DNA of 64,000 nt from Acridotheres tristis. Taxonomy: Eukaryota; Chordata; Aves; Passeriformes; Sturnidae. Under the pieces are notes generated by a model. It did no database searches. It was not told the origin of the DNA and was given only the letters and a program-made list of their open reading frames with translations. This document shows positions 37,712 to 50,400 of this stretch, in pieces. Every line of letters starts with the position of its first letter. Position 1 is the stretch's first letter. The stretch is from NCBI GenBank assembly GCA_037013685.1, contig CM072886.1:66354433-66418432 (forward strand), in the 5' to 3' direction. The position numbers and the translations under genes are program-made.

Positions 37712-40079
37712 TGTATAACTTTAAAAATAAAAATAGCATTAAAATATACATAACCAGAAACCTTGCTGCTTTAACAGTTGTGTTTTGTCAGACAAATAAC
37801 CAAAATTCTTAGCCTGTTAGTTCCTCAGTATTCTCCTCATCTCCAGGTAATTTTGAAATCCTTAAAAAGAGCTTTTGTAAGGATATAAAATGACAGAGAG
37901 GATTCCAGTTTTGCCTTCAAGAGTTGTGTTGGAAGAATATTAACTGTACATGTGAACAGTACATAGAACATATCTCTCTGGATGTTCACTGAAATATCTA
38001 TTTTTCTTAACCATTCTATACATCTAAAAACTATCAAACACAGCTGATCCACTTATCTCCAAAAATGGTGACACAGAGATGCCTAAACTTTGGTTTATGA
38101 AAATGTGAGAACTTTGGTTTATGAATCTTATGAAGAGAGGCATTATTATTCATTATATTTACATATATAAAACATTGTAGAATAAGAATATATAAAAGGT
38201 CCACCATACCAGCAAATTGTGCTTGGATCTTACGTGTTAAGAGTGAAACATCTGATTTTTATCACTGATGTCTCTGTAAAAGTGTAAACAGAAGAGGTAG
38301 GATTTGTCTGACTGGAAGAAGATGTCAACAATGTCTATCTTTTGAACTTTTTGTCTAGACTTCTTTTATAATCAATGAGAGAGAAAATGACACTCCTAGA
38401 TATGATTTGCTTAAGCATAAGGTAGATATCTAAATGTGAAATGACTCATTCCCTATAAATTCTCTTTCTTTTTTGACTTGAGTGAGCCCAATAAGAGTAG
38501 CTCAGATAGGAAGGCTTATGAGGGAGAATTAGGTGAGATTGATCATAAGCCTTGCTGAAGCATTACGATTTCATTATTAAAGGTGGGATTTTTAGAGAAG
38601 CTGATCAGCATTAAGGCAGTGGGAGAAACATTAAGTCTTGCTAGTCCCTGACAAGCAAAATCAGTCACCCAGCACTGAAGTGCCAGCTCTCTGGAGCACT
38701 AATGTCAGAAGCTTTTGATGAGGTCCTGACATGTATAAAGGAAAGATTTCCAAATGGTAAAGCACCTACCAAATTGTTTGCTCTATTCAGCTTCTGAGCA
38801 GACATTTGTATGTAATAAATAGTTAATATGACTTCCAAATTATCTATAGACCTCTCCATAGACCTCAAAAGAACTGTTGGTTACAGAGAAAGGAGGAGCC
38901 TGTCACAGATTGGGTGATGTTAGTGAGTCATGAAAAGGAAACAGTGTGGGGGTGAACAGATTTTATTTTGTTTACACACAGACATGGAAGCATCGGTCAG
39001 CAGAAACAAAATCAACGTATTTTATTCTGTGTCACTTCATCTTAAACTTAATGTGCCAAAGAATTTGTAAAGAGGATGAATTTGGTCTGTTTTGTCTACT
39101 TGAAGAGAAGTGATAGACCAACCTGGTGGGCACCTGGCTTTAGGCCAAGGTTAATCTACCACAAGAAGTTAATGAAGGATATGGTTTTGTCTTCTTTTCT
39201 CATTTGTCTTCTTAACTAAGAAACCCTGAAAGTTTAATGTTCCTTTAAAAATTGTGTGGCAGTACCACTGTTTCAGAGCTGAAGAACGTATGAGAGATTA
39301 TATACCTGAGATTATATCTTACGTATGATATGGGCTGAACAGTTTCACTGTTGTAAAATCAGATGCCTGTAACAGGAATATTAGCATTAAAGCATTGTAC
39401 ATTTAGAAAAGTCTGTTGGCTTCAAGTCACCTCCTTTTTTCTTTCAGATGTTAATGGGAAAATGTTATAAGAAAGAAATGAGCATTTCAGTGACCTACTA
39501 TTTGATTTTGTATTTTGATTTTTTTTGATAATGCAAATCAAAAAATCTCATCTTGTAATTTCTTCATCAAGACCTCAGTGTTTCTTTGAGACTCATAAAG
39601 ACATCGAACTTTTACTTAGCTCACAGGAGACAAAGATCAAACATATACTTCTAACTTGTTAATTTCCAATCAGTTAAAAATAAAAAGGGACATACCCTCT
39701 CCTAACTGAATGTATGTTGGAGTCAGTAAGTCAAGTGTCTGATTTCTTCAGAGAGAAATCAGAGTGCAGGGATTGAATTAAAGTCTTTGGGTGGAATAAG
39801 TAAGTGAATAGATGGAGTGAATAAGTAAGTAAGTAAATGGAATAAGTTTTAAGTGCTTTTAGTGAGTAAAAGGTCTTAGATGTCTGAGAAGTAGTACATG
39901 TTCTAGTGAAGGTTGAAAAACATACTAGTGTTTCCTTAGAGGCTCCAAGAACCTAGCTTCAGACATAATAGAGTTAAGAATATTGCTTACATTTTTCAGT
40001 TAGAACAAGATAGGCCATGAACGTAGTCTATACGTAGCCTGGCATGCTAAGAAACCAGAATTCTAATAGGTTAAGGAGT
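37712..40079. other. Intergenic DNA without recognised genes
   Basis: This is AT-rich sequence between a CR1 fragment and a probable LTR. A short GTAA-type low-complexity patch occurs at about 39798-39840. No other feature is supported. Confidence 0.55.
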
Positions 40080-40346
40080 AGTGGTCCGAGTTTGTGTCTT
40101 AGCTAGCTGGGAAGTTTCTATAAAAGAACATGCATCAGGGAGAGCTGGTGCTCTATGCCATGGCTTTATGCCATGTGCATTTTGCCATTGCATTTTGCCA
40201 CTGAAGTTTTGCCATTGCTTTATGCCATTGCTTTTGGCATTGCTTTTCTTTGTTTTTGCCTTTGAGACTGATGTGCTTCTACAATAAATAACTTTATAGC
40301 AACTATTAACTTGTTTGACTTTTTAAAGAAGAAAATAACCCGACAG
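40080..40346 (+). mobile_element. Probable LTR of an avian endogenous retrovirus (solo or partial)
   Basis: A TATA-like CTATAAAAG at about 40120 is followed by an imperfect tandem run of TTTGCCATTGC-type units (about 40150-40250) and an AATAAA at about 40283. This order of TATA box, R-like region and poly(A) signal is that of an LTR, and the GCCATTG tandem units are a style I associate with avian ERVL-type LTRs. No gag, pol or env is nearby, so it would be a solo or fragmentary LTR. The left boundary may extend to about 39.9 kb; no target duplication was identified. Confidence 0.45.
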
Positions 40347-40573
40347 CGCAGATGCCCAAAAGTCACCCAGAGGTCTGCAAAACCTCACAAATATATCTCA
40401 TATTGACTTAAAACTCTAGATTTCTATTTTCTCATTCAGCCTGTTTTCAGCCAGTTTTATTTATAAAAATAGAAGTTTGGACACATTTTTGCTGTTTACA
40501 GCTGGGGGATGTACAAAAGAGGAATCTGCTCTCTTGGAGAGACACTGTAAAAGGGCAAGATACTATGAAAATT

Positions 40574-40757
40574 ATTAGACAGTGGAGCAGATGTCCAGAG
40601 AGGACCATGTGGTCCATCCTCCCACCTTGGAGGGATGCAAGACCCATCCAGACACAGTCCTGGGAATCCTGTTCCACTTGGGTCTGCTTTGAGCATGGGG
40701 CTGGACTAGAGATTTTTATTTTGTCTGTTCCAGCCTATGTGATTTGCTGATTCAGTG
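40574..40757 (+). mobile_element. CR1 LINE 3' end fragment (old)
   Basis: The text runs from CAGTGGAGCAGATGTCCAGAG through GGAGGGATGCAAGACCC to GGGGCTGGACTAGAGAT and ends near TGTGATTTGCTGATTCAGTG. This is the sense-strand order of a diverged CR1 3' untranslated region. It is heavily mutated and 5'-truncated. Confidence 0.7.
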
Positions 40758-40836
40758 ACACTTACATATCTGACCTTGATTTAGTGGGTTAAGAATTCAT
40801 ATTGTACACATTATGATTAATGTGTGCATTAATTAC

Positions 40837-40857
40837 TATTAATTAATTAATTAATTA
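40837..40857. repeat. Short (ATTA)n tetranucleotide repeat
   Basis: About five tandem ATTA/TTAA units, the last followed by GTTAATC. Confidence 0.85.
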
Positions 40858-43462
40858 GTTAATCACTGTTTTCTCTGCGGGAGCACCAGGGACTCCTATA
40901 CTTAGCACATGCACTAGGACAGTGGGGCTGGTCATTTGCAGTGCTATCCTTTCAAACCTATGAAGCAGTAAAGGAAAACTCAAGAAAACTCCTGTAGGTA
41001 ATCAGTTTCAGACAAAAACTGACACACCAAGAATGAACGAGACAGCTTGAAAAGTGGAAATATGCCTGGAAGACATTCTTTAAAAAAACCCAACTAAACC
41101 CACCTAATTCTTTATGAGATAGAAAAGAAAAAAAAAAAAGGAGCTAGAGGAGAGATTCGAAAAAGGAAGCCTAGAAAAATGGTCTTTGCAGTAATAGTGT
41201 GAATAGTTTCTATTAAGAGCAGCAGAAAATGTTGTAGGGCTTGAAGTCAAAGATTATAAAAATTTGGTAAAAACTTACAACTTTTTAGCTCCAGAAACAA
41301 GATACAAAATGGAAACTTGATCTGATTTTTGGACCTAAAAAACAAGTTTGCATCACCTGCCTGTCTGACAAGCCTGGTGATCCTGTTGTTCACAGCAGTT
41401 GTAAATGAGGGAAGTTGTAAGGACTGACTAGGGAAGAGAGGAGTGTATGACATGCTTGAGTCGTATTTGAGCTGATAGCTATCAGAAAAGGCTGAAGTTG
41501 AGAAACAAGCCAAGATATTTTGGATGAAGCAGAGGTACAAATTTGTGTCTCTCCATGGAAATTGCAGTTGTGTTAGTGGATGAGGCTACTGAGACACTGA
41601 CAGATGCAAAGGTGAGAAAGGAGCCAAAATTGGAATTCCATACAATCACATGTGAACACGCATGGTCCTTGAAAGTACAGACTAACAGAATGATTGGCAA
41701 GAGAAATGTGAAAGGACAAAGCTGCTGAAGTCACTGAAGCTAGGGAAAGAAAATAATTCAAAAGAGGAGTTTGGCTATTGATAAGGGAAAGCAACAAGTG
41801 AGGATGGTGACGAGAGGGGACTAATTTTGAGCCTCCAGCAGATATGGATCAATACAGTAATACTTACTGTAGGTTCAATTGAATAAAAAGGTGAACAGAA
41901 AGGTTCTGAAACTTCAAGTGAACTGAAAAGAGGGTGGAATCAGGGCATGATATGCCTGACAGAAATTACAGTGTGATCTTTGAGAGTGGAAATAGGGGGG
42001 AAAGACTCTGGGTTTTCTTAATGGGAGAAAATAAAATATAATCTTTATTGTGAAAGAAAGAGTGAAGAAGCAGGAAAAGTGATGAGAAAAGCAGGGAGGT
42101 ACTATAAATGGATAAGAATGCATCCTGATCTGTGAGGAGTCATTAACAAGGTTGGAGGAGGTCATCAGATGAGAAATCTGATTATGAAGAAGATGTAACT
42201 GAAGCAGACTAGCCAAAATGAGGGAAGAGTACCCCATCATTTGTAAATTTTCTCTTGGATTAAACCAGTGACTTCCATCTCAGAGAAACAAGGAAAAACA
42301 TCTGTAGAAAGGCTTACAAAGCAAGTGATAGGTACAAAGACATACAGAATATGGGAGTGGAAGTCTGTCCAGTCTGAACTGGACAAGTAGAGTTGTTCCA
42401 GTTGAAGACAGCATAACTGAAAGGGAGAAAATACATTTTTACTACTGGAATTTGAACTCTTCACAGATCTTTCCACTGAAGACACCATACAGCATGAACA
42501 GAGGAAGCAGAGTGTGGCCAAGGAGCTGACATGCTGTGGCACTTCACGTCTTCTGTGACACTTCCAGAAAGAGTGCATATTTTCTTCAAGTCTTTATGAA
42601 AAATAGTGGCTATTATGGGACTCAGTGTAGCTTCTTGATGAATATACAAGTTATCCCCCTAGTAGGGTGAGACCTTGACATTTACTCTTACCATAGGTTG
42701 TTAGGAACCTTAAAAATCATCCATGTTTTTAATCTTACGTATTGTAAGTTTCTTTGATTTTTTTTGTTTTGAACACAAATTGCTTCAATGAGAATGCTGT
42801 GCATGACTTAGTTAAATTCTCTGTAGAAATCTCAACATGTATTATCACTGTACCATTGTCAGCAAAGTCTTTAATCCCTGAAAAAAAGTTACTTTTTAAA
42901 ACAAGATATATATTCTACAAGTAGCATTCACTTTGTATTAATAAATGTAGTGACTTCTAAAAATTGTTACAACAGACTCTTCTGACAGTCTTGTTCCCGC
43001 TGACTTGCCTATTGACCACAGGATTTTGAAGTACTTTCTGAAGACTGATAGGTCAAACACTTGATTTCCTTTGGAGTGTGGGTGTGAAACTGCAGATACC
43101 TGTGTGTGATACTCCCTCTGGCTTTGTTGGAATGTGAAGAGGCTGGGTTTCTAATATGGGGGGGTGTTTCCTGCCTTTTTGTTAATCTACTGTTACCTCC
43201 TACTTAGGAACAAAAAAGCACAGCAGGTGGAAACATTATGTGGAATGTTCCTGCTATTCTGCTGGGAAACTGAGCCTAGCCACTACCTAGTCACTCTGAA
43301 GGCAAAAACAGTAGTTTACATTTATATTAAAATAAGTAATCAGATTCAATTAACAATCAGATCCAATTTTTTTTAGGACAGCTGATAGACTGTGTCTTAA
43401 TTACAGGTGCAGTTACAAGGCAGGCAGATAACAATGTTCTGCTGTGAGCTCTCTTTTCCATT

Positions 43463-43531
43463 CTTATATACACGAGCAGCCAATCATGTTTACAACTCTC
43501 CTTCAACTGTAAGTGGTGATTGTTAACCAAT
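43463..43531 (-). promoter_or_regulatory. CCAAT/TATA promoter-like cluster (possible LTR remnant)
   Basis: On the minus strand two ATTGG boxes (43531-43527 and 43484-43480) precede TATATAAG (43470-43463). That is a compact core-promoter layout more typical of a retroviral LTR or a tissue-specific promoter than of random AT-rich DNA. No poly(A) signal or downstream exon was recognised, so a functional call is speculative. Confidence 0.25.
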
Positions 43532-44735
43532 AGCAAGTGAAGGAAGGACGTCTAACACATTAATTGACAGCTATGAGCATTTTTTATAGCTGGAGAAACC
43601 ACAGTGGTGGATTCTGCTCATTTAAAATCCTATTTTAAGATTTGCCTCTTCCATGAAAACCGCAGGAATTGAGTCAATATATTTTTTAAAAACCCACAGC
43701 TGTTAATTGAGTTATCAAGTTCTCTAAATGCTTGAACAGAGGAACCACGTGGCATTATTGTTATAAATCTTGAACCACATCCTCTTGGTTCCACTTTTTA
43801 CATTTAATTGATGTAGCAAGAATTTAACATATACAAGTACAGCAGACTTCTGTTTGCAAATGGCCATGAGACTGGTGTAAGTTCTGGCCCTGACAAAATG
43901 CAGACAAGGGTAGTTTCACAGGCTGCCATTTATGTTACCTTCTTGTCACAGTACTTACTACATGCTGTGTCATCGGCCAGATTTTGAAACCTTCCTGCAA
44001 AATTAGAAATCACTAAAGGTTCAAAAAATGGCCATCAAGTGTTCTTTGTTGATCTTTGTGTATACTCAGTATTGTCAAATCCCATAAATTTTCCATCACT
44101 GAGAAATATTTGCAGACTTTTTCATTTAGACTCTTGTGTTTATTCCTCCATCTTCTGAGTGGCAAGGTTATGGCATATGCTTTGTCTTCATTCTTAACCT
44201 GTATTCTAAATATATCTGTTTTCCTTTGTGGATAACTTTGGAAAGATGGGTCTGCCAAACTTTCTGATGAATGTGGGTATGTAATACCTAGCACTCTATT
44301 CAGGCATTTGATTTTTAAAGAGGCTTGGATGTTTGTTTTTACCCATTTTGGCTTTCTAGCTTTTACATACATGTCTTTTGGTAGAATAAATTTTCAACTG
44401 GAAACTGTTAGGTAGTTCCTTCTTGTTTAAGTTTGTAAATATAGATGATAACATTTCAAACCATCCTTCTGGATGTTCTCTTGTCTTGCATGGATATATT
44501 ACCTCAATGCTTAATAAGAGTAAAGAAAATAAATTGAATATTATGAACTGTTAGGGAAACACCAGAGAATACAACAGGAGATACTGTATGACCCCATGAT
44601 TCACTTGTTTCCAGATACCGTGTGAAGACCTGCTGACCCCTTTGGCCAAAACCCCTCCCCCCAAAAAGTGGAGAGTAAAATTGGAAACGGTTTAGAGAAT
44701 GGCTAAAAGAACTTGAGAATGGCTTTTACAGAAGC

Positions 44736-44965
44736 AGCAAATAGGTACATTAGTGCTTTTCAACGTGGAAAAGATGTTTGAGGAGGAAATTCAGAGTCTA
44801 ATAAAATCCTGAGTGGTATGGACAAGATAGGAAATTATTAATTATATTATCTCTTCATACATAAGAATTAGAAGGCAACAAAAGCAGGTGGCAGATTCAG
44901 TCTAAGGAAGAAGTGATTCTTCACTAAGCAGGTTGTTAATCTGCAGAGATGTGAAAGAGGGAGAT
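44736..44965 (+). mobile_element. Old CR1 LINE fragment, sense orientation
   Basis: Phrases such as AAATCCTGAGTGGTATGGACA, AATTAGAAGGCAACAAAAGC and GGTGGCAGATTCAGTCTAAG follow the order of the CR1 reverse-transcriptase C-terminal region on the plus strand (family pattern: an aspartate-poor GG(A/T)RFxxNxRK-like segment). It is strongly diverged, with no open frame. Confidence 0.55.
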
Positions 44966-45074
44966 TACTGTTTACATTGAAACGGTTTCAGGCTCAGGGT
45001 GTCCCTAAGCTGCAAATTGGAAATACAGAAATATCACACAAGTTGGGAGCAACCCCTTTAATCCAGTACCCTGC

Positions 45075-47400
45075 AGGGCCACATGGAGAGGTGGGTGTCC
45101 AGATGGGTCTTACATGTCTCCAAGGAGGAGATTTCACAGCTGCTCTGGGCACCTGCTTCACTGTCTGACCACCTTCATAGTAACCTGTACTGAGTGAGAA
45201 TTCGCCAGGTTTCATGCTGTGTCTTCCGCTGTGCACCTCCCAGAAGAAAGTCCCTGCCTGATCTGGCTTGAAGGTGTGCTCATCTCCAGCTGTTAATCAG
45301 TCGGCTCCTTGTAGTGCTGCATGGGGTTATTCAATTCTTGGTGCAGGACTTTGCCTTTATTGAACTTCATGAGGTTCCTCTCAGCCCATTTTTCTAGCTT
45401 ATATACCTATAAAATTACACAGAAGCCAGGCATCTTCTTCACTATCTCTAGTTTTCCACAATCTGCAAAATTGCTGAGAGTACACTCTAGACCATCATTC
45501 AGCTTGGTAATAAAGGTGTTGAATGTTCTTGCTACTGGTATTTGCCTCTGAGGGATAATCACTAGTAACTGACAGTCTGTTCAGATTTCTTACTTCTGAT
45601 CACTGTGCTTCAAGCCCCATGGCCCAGCTAAATTTTTACCCATCTTATCCAGTCCATATTTTACTCATTTGTCTAAAGGTTGCTATGGGAACACCACGTC
45701 AAAGATGTGATAGAGTCAAAGTCTAGGATGTTTCCTTCTGTACTGTTATGCACACAGCCTGCCATCTCACTGTAACAAATGAGTTGGTCAGACATGAATT
45801 GCCCTTGGTAAATCCATCCTAGTCCTGTTACCCTCTTCTCCTTCTTGTGGCTGGAAATAGTTCTCAAGAGGATTTGCTCCTTTACCTTCCCAGGAACTAA
45901 GATGAGGCTGACCAACCTGTACTTTCCTGTACTTCCTGCCCTCCTTAAACATGAGTATGATGTTTGGCTTTTATCAATTCCCTTCAATGCAGCTGATCTG
46001 GTCTCATAGACTTATGTGTGCCCAATTAGCTTAAGAGCTCCCTAATTGTACCTCCCTCTACACTCCCACTCTCTCAGTTATTAGGCAGTGGGAATTGGGC
46101 TGTCAGAGGGAAGATCTAATCAGTGAAAACTAGAGCAAAAGAACATTGAATATCTCAGCCTGTTCCATATCCTTTTTCACTAAATGTCCTCCCTCATTAA
46201 GCACCAGTCCTTCATTTTCTTTGGCCTTGCTTTTTCTGCCAGCGTGGTTGTGGAAGTACTTATTCCTTGCCTTTCGTATCCTTTGCTACTTTCAATTCCA
46301 GTTGAGCTTTGGTTTTCCTAATTCTTTTCAACTTTCTGCTCATTGGAGTAGACATATCTTGCATTTGAGGCAGTTCTGATAAAAGATGAACAGTTGATGT
46401 GGGTCCCTTTGCCCTTTAAGGTAGTCTCCTATGGGGCTCTACTGAGCAGATCCCTGACTAACATAAAGCTTGCTCTTCTGAAGTCCAGGGTTGTAATCCT
46501 TCTTTTTATTTATCTCCTCTCAGAATTTTTAGCTCTATGATCTAATAGTCACAGCAGCCAAGTCAGCTCATCTTTACATGAGTGACTTGCCCGTGAATAT
46601 GAGGTCCAGGAAAACACCTCTAAGCAGCTCCATTATAACCTGTGTCAAAAAATTGTCATTGATGTGTTCCAGAAACCTCCTGCATGGCTTGCCTAGCCTT
46701 ATTGTCCTTCCATCAGGCATTAGGGTGGGTGAGTATCTAGATGTGCAATGATGAGGTTTCTGGATGTCTAAAGAAAAATGAATTTATTTCCTCTTCTTGA
46801 TCAGGCAGTCTCTAGCATGTTTACCACAGCATCACCTGTGTTGGTCTGTCTTCTGGTTCTCAGTCATAAGGTCTCAGTGGGTTCGTCACCTAGTCCAAGG
46901 CAAAGCTCCATGCACTTTACCCACTTCTTTGCATGCAGTATAACCCCTCCTCCTTGCTGTCTCAGCCTGTCTTTCCTGAAAATCCTGTATCCATTTACTG
47001 CAGCATTCCCAACCCATGAGCTATGACACCATGTCTCTGTAATCCCAGTGAGGTCACAGGTCCACAACTGCATGAACTACTAACTCTTCTTGTTTGCTCC
47101 CAGGCTATGTGCATTTATGTGCAGGCACTGAGACAGGCCCCTAGTCTGCTGCTTTCCCAGAGGGAGTGTGATAGCCTCCCCACTCATGCTGTCTCCCAGA
47201 CGCTTCCTCCCTGGCTGCTGGGAGAGTATTTGGAAAAGTATCATCATATGCTTGTTCCATTTTTGTACTCTTCCCCAGCCATCTGCTTTTGATCACCGAC
47301 CTTGGTGTGTACCTAAAGAGCTGCCACCAGTAGGAGGGATTACGTCTGTTAAATTTGGATGTCAAGACCAGGACATGAACCCAAGTCTCCACAAGAAAGC
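45075..47400 (-). mobile_element. Long, decayed CR1 LINE with endonuclease and RT remnants
   Basis: This is the longest CR1 copy here, reading right to left. At 46864-47073 the minus strand keeps an APE-type endonuclease segment with ITETW and GYRIFRKDRLRQQGGGVILH. At 45673-45987 it keeps reverse-transcriptase sequence, YRLVSLILVPGKVKEQILLR, matching the family NYRPVSLTSVPGK motif but with the Pro replaced by Leu. At about 45330-45410 it keeps LEKWAERNLMKFNKGKVLHQ, and at 45110-45180 a degraded 3' region. Domain order is correct for ORF2 (endonuclease, then RT). Stops and frameshifts are frequent, so it is inactive and old. The 5' limit near 47.4 kb is approximate. Confidence 0.88.
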
Positions 47401-50400
47401 CAGAAATTTTGCTGCAGAAAAACTATCTTTGAGCCTCAGACCTCCACCCACTCTTGGCAACCATCCAAAAGTGGATACTGGGCTACACAGACCCAGCACT
47501 ACCATGCACATGCTCTTGGGTTGGTGCCCAGAGCAGATATAAAAACTGAATTACTTCTTTTGTTCCTTTGCCTTTTAAGATAATACTTGATTTGGAACTG
47601 CTAGAATTATTGCTAGGTGTTTTTCATAATTGTTCCATAACTCAATCTTTTTGATGCTGAGTAGTCCTCCTATCTTTGCTTTCATGCTAATTGAGCTGTC
47701 CTCTAGAAAAACTGTGTTGCCAGCAATATCCGAGTCTCCTTATGCATTGTGCTTGAGCTAGGCAATGTATGTGCTGCAGCAAATCCTATCTTTTTTTCAT
47801 GATGAATGAATGACAAACCCAACAGAAAATGTGAAACAACGATTTCCTATTAACAGAGTTTGTTAAAACTATTAACATGTGCTCACCTTGATTCTACCTT
47901 AGGCTGAACCTATGATGATACTTTTTCTGTTACATACAGAGGATTTTTTTTAATCTCCATGATCAATTTCATGACTGCTTTTAGGCTGGAAAAAAATTGG
48001 TTAACACATGACTTTCTGAATCAAGCCTTGCTTGATCATCCTCTTGCTTTGTTTCTTTCATGTCAAGATGGTATTTTTTGAGATTTGTTATATACATAAT
48101 ATGCATCAAATGCTGCAAAGGCAGAGGTAATTTTTTCAGTATTAATTTGATTGTGATGTTGTTTCCTTATTGCTCTGCAAACAAAATAAGATTGATGGGG
48201 AAAACCAAAAGTAAGTGTCAGAACCTCTCCAAACAATTCTTGATTAAGAAATTGTATGATGAAAGTGCTAACAATATTTCATAAAGCACAGACTTGTAAA
48301 TGTTTACTAGGGCTAGTAAAAATAACAGACAATATCACATGTATTTTAAAATACATTTACAGTTTAAAATTTATGGACTCTGGTTGTCAAAGTGATGGCT
48401 TTTGGAGACAGTCCAAATGTCTGCATTGTTAATAAAAGATGTCCTCAGGTCTATCTCACTAGATCTTTCTCTTTCTTTCATTACTTTGAGCCTTCAAACT
48501 GGGCTTCAAACCCATCCAGTTCATCACTTTTTGATCCTCCCAAAACTTCTTCTCAGAACATCCAAACAATGGGTCTCTTTTTCCCTAAATTTCACACAGT
48601 TGAACTTATTCTAAGTACTCTCCAGAAAGGGTGTTGGAAGCACCTCATCTGATAATGAAGAAGCTGCCCTCAGCACCTCTTTCACAGCATGCCTGGGCAG
48701 GTCTTTCTCACAGTTGTACCTCATAAGCAATGAGTGGAATGAAGAAAAGTGCAGAAATGGGTACAGAAGTACCAGAGCTGTGCTTGCCCTGCTTACACCA
48801 TAATCCATAAGCTCTGAAACCTGTACTGGCTTTTCAGCTCCAATTCTTCCACTCTACATGTCCACACTACTTGCTCATATAGAAACAGCATCATTAGTCC
48901 CCCTTTTACAGGTACCTATCTCCCACCTCTTTAAACTGGCACCTCCATCAAATCTTCTGCACTCTGTGCACAGAAAACATACACTGAATTTGAACAGATA
49001 GTCTCTCATCTTCACTTGATCTGACACTTACTTAAAACTCATGTTCTGTACTTAGAATCATTTAAAGACAGTTAAAAACATCTAAAACTTACATGAATAG
49101 GATACATTTGGGGAAGGGAGAAAAGAGACATAGCATTAAAAGATAGAATAATATGAAACCAAAATAGTTTTAATTAATAGGGACAATCCAAGGAACACTG
49201 TGAAAATTCAGATGTCATTTGTTTTTGGAAGATATATAAATCAACACAAATTACCTAAATATAAAGGTCATAGAGCCAGTGGGTAATTTGTGCACAAAGT
49301 AGATGAGGAATACTTTGACATAATAATTTTGCATCTCAGTAGCAGACTGAGCCTCCTCTGGTGTGTCTTACTCTGCTGCAGACTGTTTGTGCAACAGGAA
49401 CAATGTCTGAGAGGAGGTATTGCAGTTTCAGTTATTCTTCCACAGTTTCCTGACTCCTGACAAATATAAATTGCATACATTTTATGTGTCAGGGGGAATA
49501 TTGTATAAGGTATCACAACCTGATTATTTACCTACTATTTATTTAACTTTTAATATTTTCATCTCTGAGAATCATTGGTAGTCCTCAGAGTCTAGGAAAC
49601 GGATTTTTAATTAGATACCCAGAAAATGATTGCAGATGATAGATGTGAAGGTGATTTTAGTATTCTCTGCGACTCCATGCCAATGATTTTTGCACTGTAT
49701 TTAAAGCTAGAGTTTAAACTCAGGTACAGTTAGTCCTCTGGACAGTCACTGCTCTGTCTAATCTGGCTCTGATCACAGGAGAGAAGACAAGGAAGAGTGA
49801 GGTGAGTGGGGACAGTAATTTCCATGGGAGCTTGCTTGAGAAATTCTATTTCTTCTTTCTGGAAGGCCAGCAGGACTGAAACAACAGCTAGGTGTTTCTG
49901 CTCAGCTAGCATTGAGAAATTTCTTCCACAGCAGAGAGAGATGGAGGACTCTAGAGTTAAATTAAGTTTTCCTTAATTTCTTTAATGAAGTTTTCATTAA
50001 TTTGAAATGAATATTTCTTATTACCAGGATGGCACTGAAAAGAAAGATGGTGATAGGGAGAATTGTATCTGGGTCTCAAGAATTGTTTCTCCCCACCTTG
50101 TCTGGGGAGGCAGAGCCCTGGAATCAGCAGGCAATTTTTCCCCTCAGCTGGCAGAAAAAACTGGTATGGAAGCAAGAGGTATTCCTTTGGTTGCAATGAC
50201 CTTTTATTTCCATCCATTCCCAAAAGATACACTTACCACATATAAACCTGAACCCTAACATGTCTCAAAGAACTGAGCTTTACAGGTTGGCAGGTTTTGG
50301 GGAGTGATGTAGGGGACAGTCAAGCTTAGATTCAACAATAGGAATGTAAATTGAGCTACATTTGGGTTAAAGAACTGAATCAAAAGTAAAATGTAATGAA

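Larger units (their letters stand above)
40758..44735. other. Intergenic DNA, about 4 kb
   Basis: It contains a short (ATTA)n run at 40837-40857, a purine-rich (plus strand) segment at about 41540-42640, and a CCAAT/TATA-like cluster at 43463-43531. The minus-strand frames at 41247-42649 overlap in a chain but are explained by the strand bias. No real gene is supported. Confidence 0.5.
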
